From assembly GCF_000316665.1 (NCBI RefSeq), contig NC_019678.1, positions 1,426,001-1,490,000 on the forward strand: a DNA stretch of 64,000 nucleotides, written 5' to 3'. The first letter of the stretch is position 1. Every line of letters starts with the position of its first letter. This stretch comes from Rivularia sp. PCC 7116 (lineage in GTDB: Bacteria; Cyanobacteriota; Cyanobacteriia; Cyanobacteriales; Nostocaceae). Position numbers and translations under genes: made by a program. Of the stretch, positions 17,771 to 27,223 are shown in pieces. The notes below the pieces were generated by a model. That model saw only the letters and a list, made by a program, of their open reading frames with translations, did not search any database and was not told the DNA's origin.

Positions 17771-18469
17771 ATGGAAGATAGGAATAGCTTGCATACCCCC
17801 GCCAAAGAATTAACCTTCTCAACTGTTTTTTTTGAAGGTTTACCGAAAAATACGATTAAATCGGCTTTAAGTAATCTTGTTAGCCGTTCTCACCCAGCAA
17901 ATCAAGTTATTTTGCTCGAAAATGACTGGGGGGGTTCCGTATATTTTATTTTGGAGGGTTGGGTTAAAATTCGCACTTACAATTTAGAAGGCAAAGAATT
18001 AACGCTTAATATTTTAGGTAAAGGGGAATTATTCGGCGAAATGGCTGCGTTAGATGAAGTACCTCGCTCTACAGATGTGATTACTTTAACTTCAACGCAA
18101 ATCGGTAGTTTACCATCACAGGATTTTATCAAATTACTTAATACAGAGCCTTTAGCAGGAGTGCGGTTGGCACAATTGATGGCAAGACGCTTAAGGCAAG
18201 TTAATCGACGCTTACGGTTGCGCGAATCGGATTCAACTTCTCGCGTCGCAGATACTTTATTATTTTTAGCAGAAGGACAAGGAATTGAAGGTTCCACAGG
18301 TGTGGAAATCCCTAACTTACCCCACCGGGAATTAAGCAGTTTAAGCGGATTGGCGCGAGAAACCGTAACAAGAGTATTAACTAGGTTAGAAAAGAAAAAG
18401 CTGATTAAACGCAGTGGGGAAGTTATTTGTATTCCCGATGTATCAGCATTAGAAAAAATGATAATTTAA
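17771..18469 (+). CDS. Crp/Fnr regulator, cAMP receptor type (SyCRP1/AnCrpA-like)
   Basis: A 232-residue regulator. The cyclic nucleotide-binding domain spans about 15-145: GGSVYFILEGWVKIR, then the phosphate-binding cassette GEMAALDEVPRSTDV with the Arg-Ser pair that contacts the cAMP phosphate in CRP. The DNA-binding domain at about 165-225 contains LPHRELSSLSGLARETVTRV (recognition helix) and ends LIKRSGEVICI. The intact cassette favours a true cAMP receptor over NtcA, which lacks it. The DUF2232 membrane protein follows 23 bases downstream, so the two are probably co-transcribed. Cyanobacterial CRPs of this type govern motility, carbon and nitrogen genes. Confidence 0.82.
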   Translation: MEDRNSLHTPAKELTFSTVFFEGLPKNTIKSALSNLVSRSHPANQVILLENDWGGSVYFILEGWVKIRTYNLEGKELTLNILGKGELFGEMAALDEVPRSTDVITLTSTQIGSLPSQDFIKLLNTEPLAGVRLAQLMARRLRQVNRRLRLRESDSTSRVADTLLFLAEGQGIEGSTGVEIPNLPHRELSSLSGLARETVTRVLTRLEKKKLIKRSGEVICIPDVSALEKMII

Positions 18470-18492
18470 CCCTTACGGAGCGCGTCTTTGAC

Positions 18493-19215
18493 ATGGATAT
18501 TGTTAGTTCTTCACCAGACGATAAAGGAGGTAATAGTTCCTTTAATGGCAAAACATCCAACCATACGGACAATCAAAATTTAGCCCGTCCCCAGCTTCAA
18601 ACCGATGCACCATTAAAAATGGTGGAAACGGCATTTTTAGCAAGCACCGCTAGTTTAATTTGGTTTATTAATTTTTATTTTCCTTTAGGTCTTCTCAAGG
18701 TTTTCTTTCCCATACCCATTGCTTTAGTTTATCTACGCTGGAATAGCCGAGCTGCATGGATGTCAGCATTAACCTCTGGCTTGCTGCTATTAGTGTTAAT
18801 GGGGCCTACTAGGAGTATGCTATTTGTAATACCTTATGCTTTTATGGGCGTACTTCTCGGCTCTACCTGGCAGCGTGGCGTTCCCTGGATTGTCTCGATT
18901 AGTTTGGCTACTCTATTAGGCGCAATCGGTGTATTTTTTCGATTATGGTTACTATCGCTACTCTCAGGTCAAGATCTATGGATTTATTTGATTAATCAAG
19001 TAACTAATTTTTTGGAATGGTTATTCGTCAATTTGGGATTTCTTACGGTTCCTAATCCCTTCCTGATTCAAATAGGTGCCATTTGCTTAATATTACTTAA
19101 TAATTTTATATATTTATTCGTAGTGCATATAGCAGCATGGTTATTATTAGATCGTTTAGGAAATTCTATACCGCGTCCACCGCAGTGGGTACAGGTTCTG
19201 ATGGACTATGACTAA
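18493..19215 (+). CDS. DUF2232-type multi-pass membrane protein
   Basis: 240 residues from the ATG at 18493. An alternative start at 18427 would overlap the CRP gene by 43 bases and adds a poor N-terminus; GGAG lies 13 bases before the chosen ATG. After about 45 hydrophilic residues there are roughly six hydrophobic segments (for example ALTSGLLLLVLMG, IVSISLATLLGAIGVFF, LIQIGAICLILLNNF, LFVVHIAAWLLL). Cyanobacterial members of this family are conserved but uncharacterised. Its position directly behind a CRP-type regulator suggests an operon. Plasma membrane location is expected. Confidence 0.75.
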   Translation: MDIVSSSPDDKGGNSSFNGKTSNHTDNQNLARPQLQTDAPLKMVETAFLASTASLIWFINFYFPLGLLKVFFPIPIALVYLRWNSRAAWMSALTSGLLLLVLMGPTRSMLFVIPYAFMGVLLGSTWQRGVPWIVSISLATLLGAIGVFFRLWLLSLLSGQDLWIYLINQVTNFLEWLFVNLGFLTVPNPFLIQIGAICLILLNNFIYLFVVHIAAWLLLDRLGNSIPRPPQWVQVLMDYD

Positions 19216-19392
19216 TTGGGAATTGGGGATTGGGCATGGGGCATAGGGCATGGGATAGGGAAATTGTTTATTGATGCAGTGGAGTAATAGGGATCTGTTT
19301 GGCTCCCACTACAGGTGCTTATTCATAACTCATAACTCCTAACTCATAACTCCTAACTATTAACTATGCCCAATTACCAATTACCAATTTTC
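19216..19392. repeat. Degenerate heptamer repeats (STRR)
   Basis: Runs of ATTGGGA/GGGCATG-like and CTCATAA/CTCCTAA heptamers fill the gap between two co-oriented genes. Short tandem heptamer arrays of this sort are typical of heterocystous cyanobacteria. Confidence 0.7.
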
Positions 19393-19399
19393 AAATCAA

Positions 19400-20539
19400 A
19401 TGCTCAGCATTCATACAAACATTACTCAAAGCGAATCTTGGATATCTAAATATCGAGGTAAAAAACCTTTATTTGCTTGCGTTCTAGGTTTTACAGAAAC
19501 AGGCTTAATTCCTGGGATTTCCGCAGCTGGCAGCACTCCCGATGACCGAAAATATACAGCGCTCGCTGATGCTGAATTTTTATACTATGGAGCGGATAGA
19601 AAAGGGCAATATCCTTTACCTCCACTGATTGCGGGTGCTTCTCCAGTATTTATTACTCGCGCTGTAGTGGAAGAGTTAAATATTCCAGTTTATTTATTTA
19701 ATGCAGGTTTATTAGTTTTACCAACCGTGCCAACAATCGATTTAGAAGGCGTACCAGCTAAATGTTTAAGTCAAGGTGCGGCAATGGATATAGCAACGGT
19801 ACGGCATTTATTTAATCAAGGAATGATTTGGGGTGAAAAACTTTCGCTTCAGCAAGAAAATGGATATTTGGTTATAGGTGAGTGCGTTGTTGGTGGAACT
19901 ACTACTGCTTTAGCTGTGTTAACGGGCTTAGGTATTTCCGCAGGAGGTATGATTAATAGTTCTCACCCGGTTTGTAATCATGCACAGAAATGGGAGATTG
20001 TCCAAGCAGGATTGAGGAATATGAGACTGCCAGACAACCAGACAAGGGTACAAAAGGAAATTGAGAATATAGATCCGCTTCAAATAGTTGCGAGTGTGGG
20101 AGATCCAATGCAGGCTGCTGTGGCTGGAATGGCTATTTCTGCAAGTCGTAATAGTGGTGTTTTGCTTGCTGGCGGTACGCAAATGTTAGCCGTTTTTGCC
20201 TTGGCAAGCGCAATTTGTGAGTTTTATCATCTTTCTTGGCAACCTAAAGAAATAGTAGTTGGTACTACTCGCTGGGTTGCCTGCGATTCTACTGGTAAAA
20301 CAGTGGAATTAGCCCAAGAAATAGCTAGAGAAAGGGCGATAGCACCATCTCTACTTGCTACAGAACTGTCTTTTGAGAATTCCCGTTACGTACAGTTACA
20401 AGCTTACGAACAAGGCTTTGTTAAAGAGGGTATGGGTGCTGGGGGAGCTTGCATTGCTGCTTATTTAAATGAAAACTGGCAGCAAAAACAACTGTTGGAG
20501 GCTATTGAAGCCCAGTTAAGCCGTTATTGGCAGATATAG
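19400..20539 (+). CDS. CobT/UPF0284 family nicotinate-nucleotide phosphoribosyltransferase
   Basis: A 379-residue member of the UPF0284 (TIGR00303) family, related to CobT, which activates the lower-ligand base of cobalamin by transferring phosphoribose from nicotinate mononucleotide. Seen: PGISAAGSTPDDRKYTALAD, a Gly-rich VVGGTTTALAVLTGLGISAGGM in the centre, and SASRNSGVLLAGGTQMLAVF. These Gly-rich phosphate-binding regions match CobT-fold enzymes. Length is normal. It stands alone between STRR repeats and a convergent small gene; no cobalamin riboswitch is visible upstream. The exact base substrate in cyanobacteria (pseudo-B12) is not readable from sequence. Confidence 0.85.
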   Translation: MLSIHTNITQSESWISKYRGKKPLFACVLGFTETGLIPGISAAGSTPDDRKYTALADAEFLYYGADRKGQYPLPPLIAGASPVFITRAVVEELNIPVYLFNAGLLVLPTVPTIDLEGVPAKCLSQGAAMDIATVRHLFNQGMIWGEKLSLQQENGYLVIGECVVGGTTTALAVLTGLGISAGGMINSSHPVCNHAQKWEIVQAGLRNMRLPDNQTRVQKEIENIDPLQIVASVGDPMQAAVAGMAISASRNSGVLLAGGTQMLAVFALASAICEFYHLSWQPKEIVVGTTRWVACDSTGKTVELAQEIARERAIAPSLLATELSFENSRYVQLQAYEQGFVKEGMGAGGACIAAYLNENWQQKQLLEAIEAQLSRYWQI

Positions 20540-20617
20540 GAATTTTACGCAGTGGAAGCAGTCTCGACAGCAGCCGATTGCATCTTTAATTAGGAAAAGC
20601 CCTTTCCCCCTGCTTGC

Positions 20618-20998
20618 TTAGGAATTGATTCTCTTGAGTAGTAATTGCTCTTCTAATGCAGCAATACGATTATATGCTGCCGTTAATTGTGCTGTAAGTC
20701 TTTGAATTTGGATATCTGGAGTTAAGTGCTTATCCCCTGCTTCAAAATTGCCGTCTAAATAAACATCATCTACTAACACATCTTTGTGTTCTAAGTCGGA
20801 ATTGAAAGCAATAGAATCTTTCAATTGATATTCTCCTAAATCGCCTACCGTTTCATGATTTTCTTGACCTTGACAGGCTGCTGCTAAATTACATTCTGTT
20901 AAAGCTTGAGAAACTTTACCATCTAGCTGCTCAACCACTTGATAAAGGTCGTCGAGCTTACTACTCAAGCTCAACACTTGATGCTTTAACTGCTCCAT
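20618..20998 (-). CDS. Hypothetical coiled-coil protein, 126 aa
   Basis: A small hydrophilic protein. Residues 1-35 (LKHQVLSLSSKLDDLYQVVEQL) and 98-122 (IQRLTAQLTAAYNRIAALEEQL) are heptad-patterned and should form coiled coils. The middle is acidic. There is no signal peptide or membrane segment and no catalytic motif. The ATG start has no close ribosome binding site but gives a sensible N-terminus. Convergent with the CobT-like gene. The family was not recognised; it looks like a small cyanobacterial structural or adaptor protein. Confidence 0.65.
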   Translation of the reverse strand: MEQLKHQVLSLSSKLDDLYQVVEQLDGKVSQALTECNLAAACQGQENHETVGDLGEYQLKDSIAFNSDLEHKDVLVDDVYLDGNFEAGDKHLTPDIQIQRLTAQLTAAYNRIAALEEQLLLKRINS

Positions 20999-21985
20999 TT
21001 CATACCCTCGTTTTATACATTTCTCTATATTATTCTTTCTATTGCTGAAGTTAACTATACTTATGATTTATTTAACCTTTAGGTCTTTGTTTTTCAAATC
21101 TATACTTAACTCATTCATTAGAAATAAATCTAAACAATACTTCGGGTAGATGCTTTAATTATTTTATAGAAACTTTATCTAAATTCTTATGAGTTGATAG
21201 CATTAAAAATATCGAGTAAAAAAATAGTGCAGCTATGACTGCAAATGTTATACATCAACAGTTTAACGCAAATATAAAGAAAACATAAAGGCAAAACAGT
21301 AAGTGATTTAACAGGAATCTAATCAAACTCTTTTATGCCTGCAAGCTATATATATCAAAGCTTTTGACGATATTATGGCTCATTTTATTAGGTTGCCTAA
21401 TTGTCAATTTTAGACATAGAAATTTTATGCATGTTAACGAATTTGATAACTGCATTTATTTGAGAATCGAGGATAGTTAGCTCAGCCCAAATATTTAGCC
21501 TGATTCGCTTTAGGCAACAAGTATTGAACATCAGCCAATACCGATAGTGAGTAAGTCAGTGTATCTTTACAAAAAATTGTTACAAACAGCTTCTATAGAT
21601 ACAAATATAACTAGATAATTAGAATAAAAAAATCAGCGTTTTATGGCATTTATCAAGTTATTTTTGCTTATATTGCCAATAATGATGTGAATAATAAAAT
21701 TTGAGTCTCTAAATATTGGATTGATTATGGGAAAAATAAATCATATATATTGCACGATACAGCCTTTTTCTGTTGTCTAGAATACAGAAAATTGAATGAG
21801 CGAGAGAATTTCACGATCCTGTAATTGACTGAAATGAAAATGGTTATACTCAAAAATTTGAGGCTGGCATAAAATAATTAGCTGTGATAATTAGCTCCAA
21901 CCTTACCAGGTTACGAAATATATCAGTTACAATCGGCGAAAGCAGTTCATAGAATACATAAAAAGCACTAAAACTAACAGTTAGT
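20999..21985. other. AT-rich intergenic region, about 1 kb
   Basis: No convincing frame on either strand. A weak hairpin with TTTTCTGT and ACAGAAAA arms lies near 21767-21790. Presumably contains the divergent promoters of the coiled-coil gene and the lipoprotein gene. Could hide a small RNA; nothing decides it. Confidence 0.45.
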
Positions 21986-23152
21986 ATGCACAGACGCTCA
22001 TTTTTGTTCGGAACATCTACACTTCTTATATCGCAAATGCTTGTAGGATGTAATGCTTCCAAACAGCCTCAATTAACAGTACAGGTACTCAAAGGTTCTA
22101 TTCCGGGAAGAATACTTAAAGAATTTCAAGAAAGTTTATCTCAAAAAGCACAGCTGAAGTTTTCGCCGGTAGTGCAGTTGCGACAGTTATTCAAGCAATT
22201 GCGAAGCCTGCAAAAAAACGAAGCAGCACAAAAGGAATCTGAAGGTTTTGATATCTCTGGGTTATTTGGCAAATCTCCAGCCAAGAATATTGATTTACTT
22301 ACTTTAGGAGATTTTTGGTTGCAAGAGGCTATTGAAAAAGAACTTATTCAATCATTATCCCGCGAAGACTTACAAAATTGGTCTAATTTATCCCCGAAAT
22401 GGCAAGATTTGGTAACTCGTAACAATCAAGGTTTGGTAGATAAGCAAGGACAAATTTGGGCTGCACCTTACCGTTGGGGTAGTACGGTGATTATATATCG
22501 TAAGGATAAATTAAAAAAATTTGATTGGAAAATCGAAGATTGGAGCGATTTGTGGAGAGAAGAGCTAAAAGGACGAATTTCCTTACTCAACCAACCACGT
22601 GAAGTTATTGGATTAACGTTAAAAAAATTAGGGAAGTCTTATAACAGCGAAAATTTACAGTCAATAAAATCTTTAAAAGAAGAGTTACAGGTTTTAAATC
22701 AACAGGTAAAATTTTATAATTCAACTAACTACATCGAACCGTTAATTCTTGGAGATACTTGGTTAGCAGTAGGTTGGTCTAATGATATTGTGTCTTTAGT
22801 TTCTCGTTATCCGCAATTAGGCGTAGTCGTTCCGAATTCAGGAACTGCACTTTGGGCTGATTTATGGGTACAACCCAAAGTTACAGGTAAAAAGGATGAA
22901 ACTCAAGAGAGTTTATCAAATAAATGGATTGATTTTTGCTGGAAACCTCAGATAGCAAAACAAATTGCAGTGCTTACTAAAGCTAATTCCCCGATTGATA
23001 CAGAAATACCAGCATCTGAAATTCCCAAACCGTTGCAAAACTTGTTGTCTGCAAATCCTGAAGTTTTCGAGAAAAGCGAATTTTTACTTCCTTTATCTTC
23101 CTCAGCAGTTAAGGAGTATGATTCATTATTCAGGGAAATGAAAAGTAGCTAG
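21986..23152 (+). CDS. PotD-like substrate-binding lipoprotein
   Basis: A 388-residue periplasmic binding protein. The N-terminus MHRRSFLFGTSTLLISQMLVG followed by Cys22 is a lipoprotein signal with an RR pair, so lipidation at Cys22 is expected. The mature part has the type II binding-protein pattern: IDLLTLGDFWLQEAIEKELI, WAAPYRWGSTVIIYRKDKL, GRISLLNQPREVIGLTLKKL and ILGDTWLAVGWSNDIV, all as in spermidine/putrescine PotD relatives. No permease or ATPase genes adjoin, so it is an orphan component; the ligand is unproven. Confidence 0.8.
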   Translation: MHRRSFLFGTSTLLISQMLVGCNASKQPQLTVQVLKGSIPGRILKEFQESLSQKAQLKFSPVVQLRQLFKQLRSLQKNEAAQKESEGFDISGLFGKSPAKNIDLLTLGDFWLQEAIEKELIQSLSREDLQNWSNLSPKWQDLVTRNNQGLVDKQGQIWAAPYRWGSTVIIYRKDKLKKFDWKIEDWSDLWREELKGRISLLNQPREVIGLTLKKLGKSYNSENLQSIKSLKEELQVLNQQVKFYNSTNYIEPLILGDTWLAVGWSNDIVSLVSRYPQLGVVVPNSGTALWADLWVQPKVTGKKDETQESLSNKWIDFCWKPQIAKQIAVLTKANSPIDTEIPASEIPKPLQNLLSANPEVFEKSEFLLPLSSSAVKEYDSLFREMKSS

Positions 23153-23164
23153 TACCGCTTCGCG

Positions 23165-23190
23165 GAAGTAAGAAGTAAGAAGTAAGAAGT
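23165..23190. repeat. Heptamer repeat (GAAGTAA)x3.7
   Basis: Three perfect tandem GAAGTAA units and a partial fourth just after the lipoprotein stop codon. STRR class. Confidence 0.85.
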
Positions 23191-23256
23191 GTGATTTTCG
23201 AGGCTTTTCAGGCATTTTTAATGGTTGCCTTATTTACGCCGACTTATACTAGAGTA

Positions 23257-23763
23257 TTAGTTAGAAGTGTTAGTCAGCAAGCTGGTAGCATTCATATCGA
23301 TATTACATAGAGGAGTAGTTAAACTCAAATTACACGTATAGGTTGCTAAAGGTTCTTTTTCGTAGTTAAAAACGCGGATATTGTAACCGTAAGTTCGTGC
23401 TACGCTACCCAAATGATTAACAAATTTATAACGTTCTAAATAATCTAATACGCTCCAAATTTGCTCGTTGACAATCAAATCCACTCTTCCCGGTTGAGAA
23501 TTAATCGCGGGGTATGCTATCCAATTATCTAGAAGTTTATTTTCAGATTGTTCCTGCGCCCACCACAGACTGGGAACAGTTAACTGCTGTTGATAAATAG
23601 TATCTGCCGTAATTACATTACCTCTAGGGTTAGTTAGTAAATCTAATTCTAATGAAGCTTGAGAAGGTGCGGGGATTCGAGAATCTCGTGCTTGTGCAAA
23701 TTGAGCCGGTAATACAGAAAGCGTGCTAATAACAATACTGAAAATTACAGAAAATTTAGACAT
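23257..23763 (-). CDS. Hypothetical secreted protein, 168 aa
   Basis: Begins with a signal peptide: MSKFSVIFSIVISTLSVLPA followed by QFAQA, with a likely cleavage after AQA. The mature part is about 143 residues, with two cysteines late in the chain (TCNLSLTTPLC) that could form a disulfide, and a WSVLDYLERYKFVNHLGSVA segment. No family was recognised. It is probably periplasmic or exported. The gene is alone, flanked by the lipoprotein (convergent) and the TauE exporter gene (same strand, 110 bases upstream). Confidence 0.65.
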   Translation of the reverse strand: MSKFSVIFSIVISTLSVLPAQFAQARDSRIPAPSQASLELDLLTNPRGNVITADTIYQQQLTVPSLWWAQEQSENKLLDNWIAYPAINSQPGRVDLIVNEQIWSVLDYLERYKFVNHLGSVARTYGYNIRVFNYEKEPLATYTCNLSLTTPLCNIDMNATSLLTNTSN

Positions 23764-23873
23764 GATAAATTATTAATGTTTATTAAAAATATATTGACTA
23801 GTTTGTTATGCTGTGATGTTCCGTTGTTATTATAATCTTCAAATATAACTTTTTCTAGTTAAGTAATTAACCT

Positions 23874-24644
23874 CTAAATTTTATTTGTCTGTTGAATAAA
23901 AAAGTAGCAAGTCATACTTAAACTAACTCCGATAATGAAACTACGTATCCACAATGGATGTAGTTTGCGAGCTAGATAAGCACTACTGTAAGCACCAATA
24001 ATTGCACCGGCAGCCATAATACATGCTTCAAACCAAATAATTTTATCGGCAAAAGCAAAATGGGTAATAGCAGCTGCATTAATACAGCTTGCTAACCAAG
24101 ATTTATAAGCATTTATTCTGTGGATATTTTGCAAACCAGTAAAATTCAATAGAGCTAACATCAAGATTCCACTACCACCACCAAAGTAACCTCCATAAGT
24201 TGCAATAGCTAATTGCCAAGGCAAAATCACAGTTAACGGCAAGCGAATTGATTCAGAATTTTGATTGCGTTTATTTAAAAATTTCATCAGCGGTTGACTG
24301 AAGATAAATAAAAGCGTTGCTATTAGCATTAAGTATGGAACTAAAGCGGAAAATTTAGCTGGGGATGTATGTAAAAGTAAGTAAGAGCCAAAAATACCTC
24401 CCAGGATGCTGACACTACTTAGTAATAGTAATAAATGACGTTGGCTCAAGAATTCCCGACGATAAGCCACAGTACTAGCAACAGTACCAAACCATAATGC
24501 TGTTGCATTGGTAGCATTTGCATTAATAGAAGGAATCCCCGATATTAAAAGTGCAGGAAAAGCAATCAAACCACCACCACCAGCTACACCATTAACAATT
24601 CCTGCAAGCAATGATGCGGTGAATAAGAAAATTATTGATTCCAT
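23874..24644 (-). CDS. TauE/SafE (TSUP) family permease
   Basis: A 256-residue membrane protein with seven to eight hydrophobic helices. The family start GVAGGGGLIAFPALLISGIP and the repeat-half motif YGGYFGGGSGILMLALLNF are both present, as expected of the two inverted halves of a TSUP carrier. Members export sulfite, sulfoacetate or related organosulfur anions; which one applies here is unknown. It follows the methyltransferase gene on the same strand by 67 bases and may be co-transcribed. Confidence 0.88.
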   Translation of the reverse strand: MESIIFLFTASLLAGIVNGVAGGGGLIAFPALLISGIPSINANATNATALWFGTVASTVAYRREFLSQRHLLLLLSSVSILGGIFGSYLLLHTSPAKFSALVPYLMLIATLLFIFSQPLMKFLNKRNQNSESIRLPLTVILPWQLAIATYGGYFGGGSGILMLALLNFTGLQNIHRINAYKSWLASCINAAAITHFAFADKIIWFEACIMAAGAIIGAYSSAYLARKLHPLWIRSFIIGVSLSMTCYFFIQQTNKI

Positions 24645-24711
24645 AGTAAAAGCTAGTTATCAGTTATAACGCAATCAGTGAAATCAGCGAAATCCATTTA
24701 ATCCGTGATAG

Positions 24712-25488
24712 TCACTTTTTTATTGCTTTAACTTGAATCCTTCGATAATCAGCAAACCATCTTCCATCTCGATATAGCTTTGGTTTCAACTGCTTTTCGA
24801 CATCATTAATTACTTGATTAATTTCTTCTGCTGATAATCCCTTAAAGAAATTACCAGCAAACATTTTTATCCAATTACTCAAACCAGCATCGTCTTGTAA
24901 TAAAGTTGGACGGTAAAATAAATTGCTATAAACAATTTCAAAACCATGATTTTCTAACTTTGCAGCATATTCACCTATGCTAGGAAAATACCAAGGATTT
25001 AATTTTGATGCATCAACACCAATTTTTTCTAATGCTGCGTACAAAGCTTTCACAATTGACTCAATATTTCCTTTGCCACCAAATTCAGCGATAAATCTTC
25101 CACCTGTTTTAAGCGATTTATTAACACTGCTAATTACTTCATCTGCTTGAGGAATCCAATGGAGTACAGCGTTAGAAAAAACAGCATCTACGGGTTGTGG
25201 TAATTCAATTTGTCTAGCATCCGCAACTTTAAATATTAGTTGCGGATAATTTTTTTGCGCTTTTTCAATCATTTCAGATGCGCTATCAATTCCAATTATT
25301 TCGGCACCCGATTCGGCCATTTTCGCTGTTAATTGTCCCGTACCACATCCTAAATCTAAAACTGTTTCGTTTGGTTGTGGGTTAAGAATTTCTAATAAAT
25401 TTTCGCCGTATTTCCAGACAAAAGCGTGTTTATCTTGGTACAGCGAACTGTTCCAACTATTATTATTGGATACTGATGTTTTATTCAT
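24712..25488 (-). CDS. Class I SAM-dependent methyltransferase
   Basis: A 258-residue methyltransferase. SAM-binding motif I is VLDLGCGTGQLTAKM (about residues 42-56), motif II acidic IIGIDSASEMIEKA, and the motif IV region is VFSNAVLHWIPQADEV. The overall layout resembles trans-aconitate 2-methyltransferase and UbiE-like enzymes; the HWI after motif IV is shared with the former. Substrate unproven. It probably heads a two-gene unit with the TauE exporter gene downstream. Confidence 0.85.
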   Translation of the reverse strand: MNKTSVSNNNSWNSSLYQDKHAFVWKYGENLLEILNPQPNETVLDLGCGTGQLTAKMAESGAEIIGIDSASEMIEKAQKNYPQLIFKVADARQIELPQPVDAVFSNAVLHWIPQADEVISSVNKSLKTGGRFIAEFGGKGNIESIVKALYAALEKIGVDASKLNPWYFPSIGEYAAKLENHGFEIVYSNLFYRPTLLQDDAGLSNWIKMFAGNFFKGLSAEEINQVINDVEKQLKPKLYRDGRWFADYRRIQVKAIKK

Positions 25489-25667
25489 TTGGGTTAAATT
25501 ATTTGTTTGGTTTCAAATAGATGGAGACGTAGCACTGCTGCGTGTCTACATTTATTACTTTAAATAAGGTTTGGAATAGTGTCCAATACTTATTTGATAC
25601 ATGATTAATATATAAAAGATATATATTGATTTTACTTGGATAAAATGCAGATGAACCTCACCCCCTT

Positions 25668-25692
25668 CCCCTCTCCTTATTAAGGAGAGGGG
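25668..25692. repeat. CCCCTCTCC palindrome, copy 2
   Basis: CCCCTCTCCTTA and TAAGGAGAGGGG, a perfect 12-bp palindrome in the promoter region upstream of the LysR gene, followed by a partial second copy (CTCTCCTTATTAAAG). Confidence 0.75.
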
Positions 25693-25772
25693 TGTCTGTT
25701 GAAAACTAATTTTCTCTCCTTATTAAAGGGTGTTTGTTGAAAACCACTATAATTACAATTCAAAATTGAAAG

Positions 25773-26639
25773 ATGGAACTAAGACATCTACGTTATTTCG
25801 TAACCTTGGCGGAGGAATTGCACTTCGGTAGGGCTGCCCAAAGACTACATATTGCTCAACCTCCGCTGAGTCAACAAATCCGTCAGCTAGAAAATGAGTT
25901 GGGTTTTGAATTATTTCACCGTACTAAACGTAAGGTGGAATTAACTGAAGCGGGAAAAGTGTTTCTAGTTGAAGTACAGCGAATATTTCGACAACTCGAA
26001 CAAGCAATCTTTTTAGGAAAACAAGTTAGTCGGGGAGAAATCGGACAGTTGGTTATTGGGTTTGTCAGTTCTGCTGCGTATAATATTTTGCCCGATATCT
26101 TACAAAATTCTCGGAATAGCATTCCTAATGTAAGTTTGGAATTACACGAATTAACTACAGACGAACAATTACGCTGGTTAAATTTGGGTAGGATTGATGT
26201 TGGTTTTGTACGCCCACCAGTAGATCAAAAAAAATACGAATCAAAAATAGTTTTTCAAGAATCGTTGATAATTGCAGTACCAGAAAATCATCCTTTAGCG
26301 AATCAAGACAAAATCAGTTTGAAATCCTTAATTAATGAATCTTTTATCTTATTTCCTCGCTTTTTAGCTCCGGGGCTTTACGATTTAATTATTAGCTTTT
26401 GTCAGCAAGTTGGTTTTAGTCCGAAACTTGCTCAAGAAGCGATTCAAATGCAAACTATAGTAAGTTTGGTTGCTGCCCAAATAGGTGTTGCAATCGTTCC
26501 AGAATCGTTACAAAATCTACAACGCAGGGGAGTAGTTTATAAATATTTCGTAGAAGAAACGCCAAAAGTTAGTATTGCGATGATTTGGCGTAAAAATGAT
26601 GTTTCGGTGGTTTTGGAGAGGTTTTTGGAGATATTTTAA
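25773..26639 (+). CDS. LysR family transcriptional regulator
   Basis: 288 residues. The N-terminal winged HTH is classical: MELRHLRYFVTLAEELHFGR then AAQRLHIAQPPLSQQIRQLE and LFHRTKRKVELTEAG. The C-terminal co-inducer domain has QLVIGFVSSAAYNILPDIL at about residues 90-108. The pattern fits the CatR/BenM-like subgroup that responds to small organic effectors. The methyltransferase-TauE genes are divergent from it across a 284-base promoter region, and LysR proteins commonly control the divergent neighbour, so those genes are the best target guess. Confidence 0.92.
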   Translation: MELRHLRYFVTLAEELHFGRAAQRLHIAQPPLSQQIRQLENELGFELFHRTKRKVELTEAGKVFLVEVQRIFRQLEQAIFLGKQVSRGEIGQLVIGFVSSAAYNILPDILQNSRNSIPNVSLELHELTTDEQLRWLNLGRIDVGFVRPPVDQKKYESKIVFQESLIIAVPENHPLANQDKISLKSLINESFILFPRFLAPGLYDLIISFCQQVGFSPKLAQEAIQMQTIVSLVAAQIGVAIVPESLQNLQRRGVVYKYFVEETPKVSIAMIWRKNDVSVVLERFLEIF

Positions 26640-26677
26640 GTATGCTTATGAATACCTCCATTTACTTTAGGATTTCT

Positions 26678-27190
26678 CTAAGACTCAGGTGCTCCGAGAA
26701 AATCTCTTTTACCTAGCTCTACTCCACAATGTCTGAGAATGTCATAAGCAGTGGTGACATGAAAATAGACGTTGGGCAGAATAAAGTAAAGTAAAAAAGG
26801 CATTCCTTCAAACGTCATAGTCTCTTTACCAACTGGAAGAGAAATCGATTTTTCCTCCGAGCCATCAATGACATCAGGTGTTAAAGTTTCTAAGTAAGAA
26901 GTGGTTTTTTGAAGACGAGCAATTAGTTCGGGAAAAGTTGTTTCATTATCTTCAATGTTTGGTGCTTCCGATTCCGCTAATCTTGCTGCACCTCTTCTAG
27001 CAACGTCTGAAGCAATTTGAACTTGCTTACTTAAAGGGAACATATCCGGATACAAACGGCTATTAATCAGTACAGAAGGGTCTATATTTTTAGCTTCAGC
27101 ATGAGCAGCACCTTTTTCAAGAATCGCTACGAGGTTATTCAGCGAGTGAATAAGTGGAGGTACACAAGCTTGATACATCGAAATTGTCAT
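26678..27190 (-). CDS. DUF1993 family protein
   Basis: 170 residues from the ATG at 27190; a TTG 24 bases upstream is less likely. It shows the DUF1993 features: MTISMYQACVPPLIHSLNNL at the start, DMFPLSKQVQIASDVARRGAAR, and a late FILPNVYFHVTTAYDILRHCGVELG with the conserved His of this DinB-like four-helix fold (metal binding is possible). Function unknown. The DUF433 gene lies 34 bases upstream on the same strand, so they may share a transcript. Confidence 0.85.
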   Translation of the reverse strand: MTISMYQACVPPLIHSLNNLVAILEKGAAHAEAKNIDPSVLINSRLYPDMFPLSKQVQIASDVARRGAARLAESEAPNIEDNETTFPELIARLQKTTSYLETLTPDVIDGSEEKSISLPVGKETMTFEGMPFLLYFILPNVYFHVTTAYDILRHCGVELGKRDFLGAPES

Positions 27191-27223
27191 GAATTTTATC
27201 CTAGTAATTACCAATTAAAATTT

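Noticed and set aside
17771-18469. First thought of as NtcA
   Set aside because: Has an intact cAMP cassette (GEMAALDEVPRSTDV), which NtcA lacks; closer to SyCRP1/AnCrpA.
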